From Emticicia sp. CRIBPO (lineage in GTDB: Bacteria > Bacteroidota > Bacteroidia > Cytophagales > Spirosomataceae): DNA of 64,000 bases. How positions within the stretch are numbered: the stretch's first letter is position 1; every line of letters starts with the position of its first letter. The stretch spans positions 248,001 through 312,000 of the forward strand of contig NZ_JAAAKV010000007.1 of NCBI RefSeq assembly GCF_009905725.1, written 5' to 3'. The notes beneath the pieces are model-generated. The model saw only the letters and a program-made list of their open reading frames with translations. It searched no databases and was not told where the DNA came from. Of the stretch, positions 8,217-16,862 are shown piece after piece. A program made the translations under genes and the position numbers.

Positions 8217-9302
8217 TTATTTTCCCTGTGGAACGAAGTAGACCACTTCCCTTTTGATGTTTTCCAGCAGTTTCCGGGTCCTTTCAGGTCGGGCGTCGGT
8301 GATAAACACCTGTCCGAATGAGCTGTCGTCGATGTTTTGCAGCAGTTTGGCAATGCGGTTTTCGTCCAGTTTATCAAAAATATCATCGAGCAAAAGCAAG
8401 GGCTTAACTCCTTTGATCTGTTCCAGTATCTCAAACTGGGCAAGCCTGATGGCCATGATAAATGACTTTTTCTGCCCCTGTGAGCCGAATTTCTTAACAG
8501 GATACCCGCTCAGCTGAAAGCCATAATCGTCCTTGTGAACCCCCTTGGTGGTCCTTTGGGCGGCGATGTCGGTGGCTTGCGTATTCCTGAAAACAACCGG
8601 GAAATTCTCACCGGAAACTTCCGATTCATAAGAGATTTCCACTTCTTCACGGTCTTCGCTGAGATAAGCGTAATGTTTTTTAAACAGCGGCAGGAATCCT
8701 TCCAGGAATTCACTCCTGGATCGGTTGATTTTAACGGCCTTTTCGAGCAATTGCCCGGAATAGACATCCAGCAACGGACCATCAAAATAATTCTGTTCAG
8801 CAAACTGTTTCAGCAGGCCGTTCCGCTGGTCAAGGATACGGTTATATAACTGGTAATCTGTCAGATATTCCGCATTGATCTGGGCGATCATCCCGTCAAA
8901 AAGACGGCGACGGGTTTCGCCGCTGTCACGGATCAGGTCGGTGTCGTCCGGGGCAATCAGCACCACCGGGTACTTCCCGATATGGTCATTGACCCGCTCA
9001 TACACTTTCTTGTCATGCAGGATACTTTTTCGCTGTCCTCTCTGCATCGAGCAGGTGATCAGTTCCCTTTTAAGATGGACAAAAAGCCCTTCGATCATCA
9101 TGAAGTCTTCCTCATGCCTGATGCTCAGCACATCCTGCGACTGGATCGAACTTTTAGTCAGGGCCAGGAAATAAATAGCGTCCAGCAAATTGGTTTTCCC
9201 GCTGCCGTTGTCCCCCACAATACAATTGACCTCCTCCGAAAACTCGAAGGTGACGTTCTCGTAATTTCTGAAATTAGACAAATGCAGCTTTTCTAAATGC
9301 AC
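8217..9302 (-). CDS. recF: DNA replication and repair protein RecF
   Basis: The 361-residue SMC-like ATPase loads RecA at single-strand gaps with RecO and RecR. Motifs are the P-loop GDNGSGKTN (about residues 30-38), a signature-like GSQGQKKS segment (about 270) and Walker B LLLLDDIFDKLD (about 300) followed by a D-loop. The GTG at 9302 is chosen because family members begin HLEKL-LSNFRNYE; the longer frame starts with TTG at 9332 and adds ten unrelated residues. It is not beside dnaN or gyrB here; dnaN lies 38 kb away in this window. Confidence 0.93.
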   Translation of the reverse strand: MHLEKLHLSNFRNYENVTFEFSEEVNCIVGDNGSGKTNLLDAIYFLALTKSSIQSQDVLSIRHEEDFMMIEGLFVHLKRELITCSMQRGQRKSILHDKKVYERVNDHIGKYPVVLIAPDDTDLIRDSGETRRRLFDGMIAQINAEYLTDYQLYNRILDQRNGLLKQFAEQNYFDGPLLDVYSGQLLEKAVKINRSRSEFLEGFLPLFKKHYAYLSEDREEVEISYESEVSGENFPVVFRNTQATDIAAQRTTKGVHKDDYGFQLSGYPVKKFGSQGQKKSFIMAIRLAQFEILEQIKGVKPLLLLDDIFDKLDENRIAKLLQNIDDSSFGQVFITDARPERTRKLLENIKREVVYFVPQGK

Positions 9303-9432
9303 GGGAAATGAGATTAAAGCGAAATGACGCAAATCGCTTCATATAATAAATAAATGAATGCAAAATTGCCGAAGAAATAACTAAAAGCAAAGGGATTTTA
9401 ATCGTGAGGGAGGAAAAAGGAGTAAGGAAGAG

Positions 9433-11483
9433 GTGGCAGCGTCAGGAGAAAGTCGATTTTTCGAAAAAAGCTGCTACCAGAAAAAGCTTCAATTGAAAGC
9501 AAAGGCCCGCAAGAACCTTACAATCTTCGTTGCGAAATACGAGCAAAACGGTGGCGGGATGATGGCCGTGGTAGCCGTGGTAACACCGGGAAACTACCAC
9601 CTGAGCAACAACCACCAGGCCATTTGTGTAGGCGACCCAACCGTGACCCACGACTGGGTGACGGTCATGATCGGCCCGATTACGGATATTGTACCGATAC
9701 CGACCGGCCCGGCTTATGCCTGTCAACCAGAGCAATGCGATGGCAGGGGCAACCAGTAAAACGCTATCCGCCAGCAAACCGGGAGAATACCGGGCCGTGC
9801 TGACCCTGAAATCCAACGCTGCCACCATTTATGAGGCCGTCGTCAATTTAGCAGGAGCTCCATGTAAAATTTACGAACTGGATCTCAGTTGCCAGGTGCC
9901 GAATAACATCACCCTGCCCAATGCGGTAGCCGCGGGTGTGCAACTAGCTGCGGGTGATGAATTTACTGCCGGTGATTATACCGTAGTGGTAACCGAAATC
10001 ATTTCCGGCAGCCCGGCTGGATGGAAAGGCAAGGGGTATATCAAAATGAAATTGGTGGCGGGTATTGTTTTAAAGCAGGTATCTGTCAACTTTGAAAATG
10101 CAGTAGTCAATGAGTGTTATGAGCTTGCATCAGGCTCTGTAGTAACAGATTACGATCCGACCTGGGGTAATATTTTAGATGTAGATGATGTATTCAGTAT
10201 ACTGGATAATTACGTAGACCTTCAGGCGGAGTTGAATGATTTTTTACAAATTTTTTCAGGAAGCCCTGAAGATGTAGCTAAGCTCAATGAGTACAAAGCT
10301 AAATTTCACGATCTAAATAGTCTGATACAAAACAACGGTGATCTGGATGCTCAAACCAAATCCGGTTTCCAGGGAGAAGTTGATGGTCTTGACGACTATA
10401 TTGAATGTGCCGGAGATGATAACCAAGGTCTTAATTTAAGAAGAGCTGCCTTTCCAGGGATTTGTACATTCAATCCTTGGACTGCTTTAGCTAAGTGTTT
10501 GGGTTCTGCTGCGATCGATGTTTTTTTACAATACACATGTAAATGGATCGAACTAGTTGTCGATGGAAAACCAAAAAATTTCACTGATTTTAATGGAATA
10601 TCTGCGGCAATGAAATGGGACGAGACGCTGGCATCAGCGACAATGTCGTGTGCGTTTTCATTAATTCCCATACCTAATAACAAGGCAGCGGCCGTACTGG
10701 TGGGCGTCGGAGCTGCTGAAGGTGCTGCCTTAGGCTTTACGAACAACGTGATTGCACAATACAACACACTTAAGAATCAATATCCAATTGATCAAATCAT
10801 TAAAAATATTCAATTTAGACCTGCACTTCAGCCCGCAGCAGTAGAAGGCATGATTCAGGTTATAACGATGGTTGTTACAAGAAGGGTTTCAGAAAGCCCG
10901 AAAGTACAGTCATTTTTTAAGACCCTGCAGACAAAGGCCAATACAAACGGAATGGCATCCGTTCGTAAATTGCTTAAGAACGCAGGATTAGATGATGATA
11001 CAATTGACCTATTATTAAAAAAATTGGGGATTGGAGATAGATTTTATCATAAGCAAAAAGATCTGCTACGGGAATGGAAAGGCAAAATTGATGATACAAA
11101 ATCCACTTCAATACAAAAGGGCAATTTTGGCGAAATTGCTAGTGACGCCTACTTACAGGACCTTGGATTTCAACCTTTGCATAGTAGAATACAAGACATA
11201 AACAAATCAACACGTCAGGGTTAACAAATATTATATTGTCGAAGCAAAGTGGAAAAATACGCCGCTAAATACTCTAGAAAGTGGTATTTTGCAAATGAGT
11301 GATCTTTGGATAAGAGGTGAAAGACTTTTAAAAGCCGTTGGGGGAAAGACACAATTGGCTGCAGAAATAGAAGTAGATTATGTAAGGTTGCTAGCCAAAG
11401 TTTCACCTGATGGATCTGTAGTCTATCGGAAACTAAATAATTTGGGCGTTGATACAGGAGCTTTTAACCCCCTAAATCCTTAA
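9433..11483 (+). pseudogene. Decayed polymorphic toxin with PoNe-like nuclease C-terminus
   Basis: Three reading frames join into one damaged gene. The 5' part (9433-9757) runs out of frame with the main frame (9689-11224), whose beginning has a beta-rich segment with AAGDEFTAGDYTVVVTEI and later TDYDPTWGNIL, a type seen in Bacteroidota secreted polymorphic toxins. An alpha-helical middle with glycine/alanine-rich hydrophobic helices (about 10640-10770) follows. The C-terminus has GNFGEIASDAYL, then a stop at 11222, and continues in another frame with YYIVEAKW and LQMSDLWIRG. This is the pattern of PoNe-type PD-(D/E)xK DNases, but the expected Gly-Ile-Asp step between the two frames is missing. 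The next gene encodes the matching immunity family. Confidence 0.75.
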
Positions 11484-11485
11484 AA

Positions 11486-12259
11486 ATGAGAGATAAAGTA
11501 AAAAACAAAGATTATTTCAATAACTTCATTAGAGATATCGATGAAGCTATTCAGAAAGGATTAAAGCGTATTTCCATGGGCCAGGTACCTCTCGAGAATG
11601 TAAACAGAGTAAAAATTGGTCTAATTGAATTTTATCTAATTAAGATTTCATGTAGATATTCTGCGGGAGATAACCCAAATGACAACTTAGAAGATCTTCT
11701 AAGAGCAATAAATCTTGCATATGAGAGCTGGCCCGGCTTTTGGAAGATTCCAATTGGAAAACCATTAGGTTCTCGATTCTTAAATCAATACAGTATAGAT
11801 GGATATGTCCTTATGTTAAGGCTGTTATCATGGGGCTACTTATTAAATATAGACGATGCTCATTTCCGAAAATTAGTTGAAATTTTAGACGAAGACAAAG
11901 TAAAAGATTCTTTAATTGAGTTTATTATCCATGCCAAGATTAAAGATAGAGAACCAATAAAAGAAGAGAGCTGGCAAAAATACCTTGCAATACCAAAAGC
12001 ATTTGAAAAATTACGGTTAGCCATAAAAGAAACGGAAGAAGCAACGGCGATAAACTTGATGAAAGAATTCATAACAAAGGACTGGTACAAAGGGCACAAG
12101 GATTGTGGGTGGTATAATAGCCATAAATTATCATTTCAATTATACTCTGGTTACTGGAGCTTTGAAACAGCGGCAGTCGTAAAAATTATGCAACTGGACG
12201 ACAGCAGTTTTATTAATTGTCAATATTACCCCAAAGACTTAGTACATGAAAATGGATAA
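11486..12259 (+). CDS. PoNi-type immunity protein (DUF1910/DUF1911)
   Basis: The 257-residue, helix-rich cytoplasmic protein fits the immunity proteins that neutralise PoNe nucleases. The N-terminal part (about 1-110) corresponds to DUF1910. The C-terminal part (about 135-257) has the DUF1911 hallmark GYWSFETAAVVKIMQLDDSS followed by YYPKDLVH near the end. It begins three bases after the toxin's last stop codon. It is intact while the toxin is broken, as expected where immunity is kept after the toxin is lost or still protects against neighbours. AT content is higher than in the flanking housekeeping genes, which suggests transfer. Confidence 0.85.
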   Translation: MRDKVKNKDYFNNFIRDIDEAIQKGLKRISMGQVPLENVNRVKIGLIEFYLIKISCRYSAGDNPNDNLEDLLRAINLAYESWPGFWKIPIGKPLGSRFLNQYSIDGYVLMLRLLSWGYLLNIDDAHFRKLVEILDEDKVKDSLIEFIIHAKIKDREPIKEESWQKYLAIPKAFEKLRLAIKETEEATAINLMKEFITKDWYKGHKDCGWYNSHKLSFQLYSGYWSFETAAVVKIMQLDDSSFINCQYYPKDLVHENG

Positions 12260-12394
12260 CCATATTCATTAAGTAGAGTAATTAAACAGAAGAAATCGAA
12301 GAGAACTGTTCTCGGTACGTTTTTTACTCAAAACCATGATAAAAACTATTAATATTTTCTCGAATCATTAAAATTTATCCGGATATTTTAAAGA

Positions 12395-12854
12395 ATGAAA
12401 ATAAAAAGTACAACATTAATTATTTGCATAATTTTAAGCATCCTAATCCTGCAAGGAACAACTCGACCTCGGTGTCAAAGAAACACCCAGTCTGACCGGG
12501 CTGTTGAAACAGATCAAGGTCAAAAGTCTGGAGCAGACCCTGACTTACACGCTGGACTATGACCTCGAAAAGAAAAAATGGAAGGGCTATACCATATCAG
12601 ACAGTGCGGCCAAAACCAGCAAGGCGTATGTGATCAGCCAGGACACCAGTGGCAAAATACTGGAAATGAAGAATGCAGCAGGTACTGAACTGGTTAAATA
12701 TACTTATAACATACAGGGCAGACTAACCGAAATCAACAGCACTTTTGCGGACAAAACCAGCACCAAAGAAAAAGTGAGCTATGAAAACGGGCGGATGGAC
12801 TATTATTCCAAACAGCTCTTTCAGTTTGAAATGGGAGCGGTGTTTAACGTATAA
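12395..12854 (+). pseudogene. Hybrid fragment: signal-peptide start joined to a toxin-core remnant
   Basis: An ATG at 12395 opens a 23-residue signal-peptide-like stretch (MKIKSTTLIICIILSILIL), which is cut off near 12455. From about 12447 a different frame is open to 12854 without an ATG. It begins KEQLDLGVKET and later has VKYTYNIQGRLTEINSTF, a YD/RHS-like repeat. GC content rises sharply at the junction. This looks like a recombination scar between a toxin or immunity gene and the conserved core of another polymorphic toxin. A TTG at 12504 could start a 116-residue peptide, but nothing supports its expression. Confidence 0.55.
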
Positions 12855-12949
12855 AACTAAATACTGCCGATAATAATCTACAAACAACCCATAAAATCCC
12901 TTCAAATCACGAAATTGATAAAAGTATTAGACATTAAAGCTTTTATGAT

Positions 12950-12957
12950 TATTTTTG
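12950..12957 (+). promoter_or_regulatory. -7 element for pdhA
   Basis: TATTTTTG matches TAnnTTTG 45 bases before the pdhA start codon. No clear -33 element was seen. Confidence 0.45.
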
Positions 12958-13001
12958 CGTTCCAAAAAATTCTAAGCCAATCTAAATAAAGTCAAAGCAA
13001 T

Positions 13002-14021
13002 ATGGCAACGACAAAAAAGAAAGAAGCATCTAAGGTCAAATATTCAAAAGAGCAATACTTATATTGGTATGACTCCATGCAGCTTCAGCGTAAGTTTGAA
13101 GAAAAAGCGGGTCAGTTATACGGTCAGCAAAAAATCCGTGGATTCTGCCATCTTTATATTGGTCAGGAGGCTTGTTCATCAGGAGCAGTTTCTGCTTTGA
13201 AAAAAGGTGATAAGTACATCACGGCCTATCGTGACCACGGCCATCCTCTGGCATTGGGAACGGATCCTAAGAGAATTATGGCGGAATTGTACGGAAAAGT
13301 AACCGGAACCACCAAAGGAAAAGGTGGCTCTATGCACATTTTCGATAAGGAAGTAGGTTTTGTTGGTGGCCACGGTATCGTGGGTGCCCAGATCCCTATG
13401 GGAGCCGGCATCGGTTTTGCCGAGAAATATAAAGGAACCGATAACCTTTGTATCTGTTACATGGGTGACGGAGCTGTAAGACAAGGTGCTTTGCACGAAG
13501 CCTTCAACATGGCCATGACCTGGAAAATCCCTGTGATTTTTGTGGTTGAAAACAACGGATACGCCATGGGTACTTCTGTAAGCAGAACTTCCAACGTAAG
13601 AGAACTATACACCCTTGCTGAAGCTTACGACATGCCGTCTGAGCCTGTTGATGCGATGGATGTGGAGTCTGTTCACGAAGCTGTGAGCCGTGCTGCCGAA
13701 AGAGCAAGAAAAGGCGACGGACCGACCTTCCTTGAATTCAAAACTTACCGTTACAGAGGACACTCGATGTCTGACCCTCAGAAATACCGTACGAAAGAAG
13801 AAGTAGCTGAATGGAAGCAGAGAGACCCGATCGAACTGATCAAAGACAGGATGCTTACAAACAATGTCGTGACGGAAGAAGAGCTTGCTGCGATTGATGC
13901 CAAAATCAAAGTGGCGGTGGATGAATCGGTACAATTTGCCGAAGAATCGCCGTGGCCAAAACCGGAAGAGGCCTTCGAAGACATCTACGTACAGGCTGAT
14001 TATCCGTTTGTAATGGAGTAA
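13002..14021 (+). CDS. pdhA: Pyruvate dehydrogenase E1 component, alpha subunit
   Basis: The 339-residue thiamine-diphosphate enzyme subunit decarboxylates pyruvate for the pyruvate dehydrogenase complex, pairing with a separate beta subunit. The ThDP/Mg motif runs from GDGAVRQGALHEAFN to ENNGYAMGT (about 151-188), and the phosphorylation-loop region YRYRGHSMSDP (about 250-260) is present. Glycine-rich GGKGGSMH-type text near residue 105 is typical. No E1-beta gene follows; a terminator and an unrelated TPR gene do, so the beta subunit is encoded elsewhere. Confidence 0.93.
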   Translation: MATTKKKEASKVKYSKEQYLYWYDSMQLQRKFEEKAGQLYGQQKIRGFCHLYIGQEACSSGAVSALKKGDKYITAYRDHGHPLALGTDPKRIMAELYGKVTGTTKGKGGSMHIFDKEVGFVGGHGIVGAQIPMGAGIGFAEKYKGTDNLCICYMGDGAVRQGALHEAFNMAMTWKIPVIFVVENNGYAMGTSVSRTSNVRELYTLAEAYDMPSEPVDAMDVESVHEAVSRAAERARKGDGPTFLEFKTYRYRGHSMSDPQKYRTKEEVAEWKQRDPIELIKDRMLTNNVVTEEELAAIDAKIKVAVDESVQFAEESPWPKPEEAFEDIYVQADYPFVME

Positions 14022-14043
14022 TTTTTAAAGAGATATAGAGATC

Positions 14044-14068
14044 AGGCCCTCAAAAGGGGCCTTTTTTT
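14044..14068 (+). terminator. Rho-independent terminator of pdhA
   Basis: AGGCCC (14044-14049) pairs with GGGCCT (14057-14062) around a seven-base loop, followed by seven T residues. It lies 23 bases after the pdhA stop. Confidence 0.85.
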
Positions 14069-14132
14069 ATTTTCGGGCATAATTAAATGCAATTTTTAAT
14101 CAATTGTGTATAAATCTTATGAATCAATTTCA

Positions 14133-14140
14133 TAACTTTG
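14133..14140 (+). promoter_or_regulatory. -7 element for the TPR protein gene
   Basis: TAACTTTG, an exact TAnnTTTG match, sits 27 bases before the start codon at 14167. Confidence 0.55.
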
Positions 14141-14166
14141 CACTCCAAATTTTTTGAATAGTTCAA

Positions 14167-14862
14167 ATGGCGAAAAAGAATCAATCAGGATTAGAGTTTA
14201 TAGAAAGTGCAGAAGCACTTCAGAAAGAGATTGTTAAAGCGGAAGGTTTTTTCAAGAAAAACCAGAATTTACTTTCTTATGCAGGTGGAGCCATTTTATT
14301 GGTTGTATTGGGCGTAATCGGGTATAATTACTGGAATAATACCAAAAGCGAAGAGGCTCAGATAGCCATGTTCGACTCGGTATTCTCTTTTGAAGCAGAT
14401 TCTCTTAACCAGGCACTGAAAGGTACAGGTGGTAACGAAGGCTTACTTGCTGTGGCAGATGAGTACGGTTCTACCAAAGCGGGTAAACTGGCGAACCTTT
14501 ATGCAGGTATCGCTTTGATGAAACAGGCTAAATATGATGAGGCTATCGAAAGACTTCAGAATTTCAGTTCTGATGATTACGTAGTACAGGGTAAAGCTTA
14601 TTTATTGATCGGAGACGCGTTTTCTGAAAAGAAAAACTATGCTGAAGCCATCACCTACTATAAAAAAGCTGTTGATTATAACCCGAACAAGTTTGCTACT
14701 CCGGCGTACATCATCAAGCTGGGTGCTGCTTATCAGGCTAATAAAGATAATAAATCGGCTATCGATGCCTACGCTGACCTGATTGAAAAATATCCGACGT
14801 CTAGCGAGTCCATCCTGGCTAAGAAAATAAAATCGAAACTCGAGGCCGAAATTGGCGGGTAA
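14167..14862 (+). CDS. Membrane-anchored tetratricopeptide-repeat protein
   Basis: The 231-residue protein has a short cytoplasmic start, one transmembrane helix (about 36-54) and a periplasmic TPR region. Repeats are visible at about 125-160 (EAIERLQNF) and 150-215 (YAEAITYYKKAVDYNP, then SAIDAYADLIEKYP). The layout resembles YfgM-like ancillary proteins of the Sec translocon, but that is an analogy from architecture. It has its own promoter and terminator, so it is probably a single-gene transcript. Confidence 0.75.
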   Translation: MAKKNQSGLEFIESAEALQKEIVKAEGFFKKNQNLLSYAGGAILLVVLGVIGYNYWNNTKSEEAQIAMFDSVFSFEADSLNQALKGTGGNEGLLAVADEYGSTKAGKLANLYAGIALMKQAKYDEAIERLQNFSSDDYVVQGKAYLLIGDAFSEKKNYAEAITYYKKAVDYNPNKFATPAYIIKLGAAYQANKDNKSAIDAYADLIEKYPTSSESILAKKIKSKLEAEIGG

Positions 14863-14889
14863 CTGAGATTATATTTTAAAACATAATCA

Positions 14890-14925
14890 AAGGGATAAGC
14901 CATCAATGGTTTATCCCTTTTTTTT
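14890..14925 (+). terminator. Rho-independent terminator of the TPR gene
   Basis: A 13-base stem with one G-U pair (14890-14902 with 14107+800, i.e. 14907-14919) around TCAA is followed by a run of T residues. Confidence 0.85.
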
Positions 14926-14946
14926 AATCAATTTACAAATCAACAT

Positions 14947-15423
14947 ATGTCATCTGCTAATAAAAACCTGAGTAGTTTTTCAACTGAAAATTTACCTGAT
15001 GTAAGTTTCAAAAGATTCGCCATCGTGGTAGCTGAGTGGAATTCTGAAATCACAGAAGCCTTGTTTGAAGGGGCTTATACTACCCTGATAGACAACGGCG
15101 TAAAGGAAGAAAACATCATCCGTGCCAATGTTCCGGGCAGCTTTGAGCTGAGCTACGGCTCGCAGGTCTATGCCCAGAAACATGATATCGATGCGGTGAT
15201 TGCCCTGGGATGCGTGATCCAGGGAGAAACCAAACACAATGACTATATCAATCATGCCGTAGCGGCGGGGCTGACACAGGTAGCTCTTAAGTATAATAAA
15301 CCGGTAATTTTCGGGGTCTTGACCCCGAACGACCATCAGCAGGCGGTAGACCGGGCGGGCGGAATCCACGGAAATAAAGGGGATGAAGCCGCCATCACAG
15401 CCATCAAAATGCTGGCGGTCTGA
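14947..15423 (+). CDS. ribH: 6,7-dimethyl-8-ribityllumazine synthase
   Basis: The 158-residue enzyme condenses 5-amino-6-ribitylaminouracil with 3,4-dihydroxybutanone phosphate in riboflavin synthesis and usually assembles into pentamers or 60-mers. Diagnostic motifs are VPGSFELSYG (about 58-67), GCVIQGETKHNDYI (about 86-99, with the catalytic histidine) and a C-terminal GNKGDEAA segment. The other rib genes are not adjacent. It starts with ATG 21 bases after the preceding terminator. Confidence 0.96.
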   Translation: MSSANKNLSSFSTENLPDVSFKRFAIVVAEWNSEITEALFEGAYTTLIDNGVKEENIIRANVPGSFELSYGSQVYAQKHDIDAVIALGCVIQGETKHNDYINHAVAAGLTQVALKYNKPVIFGVLTPNDHQQAVDRAGGIHGNKGDEAAITAIKMLAV

Positions 15424-15489
15424 TATTCAGATCAGTATATAATGTTTAAAAAAGGAAATATATTTCAGATTCAAAAGTAAACCTTTAAG

Positions 15490-16827
15490 ATGCAAGTTTG
15501 GAAATTTGGAGGGACTTCTGTCGGGAAGCCCGATCGTATGCAATCAATAAGAAACCTGGTTACTGCTGATAAAAGCAGGAAAATCGTAGTTCTTTCGGCT
15601 CTATCAGGCACCACCAATAGCTTATTAGCCATAGGGGAGTCTCTAAAAGCCAATGACATCGATGGAGCCAGCCAGCAGATCGATACCTTGTATGATCATT
15701 ACCAGGTATTTATCAAGGCCCTTTATAAAACCTCCGCAGGGCTTGCACAAGGCCAGGAGATCATCGACAAAGAGTTCGGATTCATCCGTTCACTGTCTGG
15801 GATCAGTCCTTTCACCCTGAAACAGGAAAAAGAGCTCGTGGCAGAAGGTGAGATCTTGTCGACACAGATGTTTTCAGCCTATCTTGAAGAAGAAGGTGAC
15901 AGCGTCGTGCTGATTCCTGCCCTTGATTTTATGAGCATTGATGCGGACAATGAGCCTGAATTTGCGGCCATTGAAGAAAAACTGAAACAGCAGCTCATTC
16001 CACAGGAAGACAAACTGATCGTGGTGACACAAGGGTTTATCTGCAGAAACCCGCGTGGTGAGGTTGATAACCTTAAACGCGGAGGATCTGATTATACCGC
16101 CTCCCTGATCGGCGGAGCGATCTCAGCCGAAGAAATTCAGATCTGGACAGACATAGACGGGATGCATAACAATGACCCGAGGATCGTAAAACGTACGTTC
16201 CCGGTTCGTGAAATGACCTTTGAAGAAGCCGCGGAGCTGGCTTATTTCGGAGCAAAAATTCTTCATCCAAGTACTATCACCCCTGCCAAAATGAGAGGCG
16301 TACCTGTAAGACTTAAAAACACGATGGAGCCGTCGGCTCCCGGCACGGTTATCACTGCCAGCCAGTCAACCAACGCTGAAATAAAAGCCATTGCGGCCAA
16401 AGATAACATCACGGCCATTTATATCCATTCGACCCGTATGCTGAATGCCTATGGCTTCCTGCGTAAGGTGTTTGATGTTTTTGAAAAATTCAAGACACCG
16501 GTCGATATGATCACCACTTCAGAAGTTTCTGTAGCGGTAACGATCGATAATTCCGAACACCTGGAAAGCATCACCAAAATGCTGAGCCAGTTTGCCGACC
16601 TGGAAGAGCACGACCGCAACCAGACCATCATCTGTATTGTGGGTAATTTCCTGGCAGACAAATCAGGCATTGCCATCAGGATCCTCGAAGCCTTGAGAAA
16701 TATTCCGATCAGGATGATTTCTTATGGTGCCTCGGAGCATAACATTTCCATCCTGGTAGATTCCAGGCACAAAAATGAAGCTCTTGAAGCATTAAACGAG
16801 GGCTTGTTCGATTTTGGCAATAAATAA
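15490..16827 (+). CDS. lysC: Aspartate kinase (monofunctional, ACT-containing)
   Basis: The 445-residue enzyme phosphorylates aspartate in the first step of lysine, threonine and methionine synthesis. The KFGGTSVG motif is at residues 4-11, GGSDYTAS at about 198-205, and ACT-type regulatory repeats fill the C-terminal 150 residues (AIYIHSTRMLNAYGFLRKVF, then IICIVGNFL). It is not fused to homoserine dehydrogenase. The ACT domains imply feedback by lysine or threonine; which one is not visible. Confidence 0.93.
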   Translation: MQVWKFGGTSVGKPDRMQSIRNLVTADKSRKIVVLSALSGTTNSLLAIGESLKANDIDGASQQIDTLYDHYQVFIKALYKTSAGLAQGQEIIDKEFGFIRSLSGISPFTLKQEKELVAEGEILSTQMFSAYLEEEGDSVVLIPALDFMSIDADNEPEFAAIEEKLKQQLIPQEDKLIVVTQGFICRNPRGEVDNLKRGGSDYTASLIGGAISAEEIQIWTDIDGMHNNDPRIVKRTFPVREMTFEEAAELAYFGAKILHPSTITPAKMRGVPVRLKNTMEPSAPGTVITASQSTNAEIKAIAAKDNITAIYIHSTRMLNAYGFLRKVFDVFEKFKTPVDMITTSEVSVAVTIDNSEHLESITKMLSQFADLEEHDRNQTIICIVGNFLADKSGIAIRILEALRNIPIRMISYGASEHNISILVDSRHKNEALEALNEGLFDFGNK

Positions 16828-16862
16828 GACGGACTTCGTCAAACAGATAAAATATAAATTTC

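Noticed and set aside
9442-9828. A 128-codon open frame on the minus strand opposite the toxin start
   Set aside because: It is the mirror of a GC-rich coding stretch, has no recognisable domain and no promoter, so it is most likely a shadow frame.
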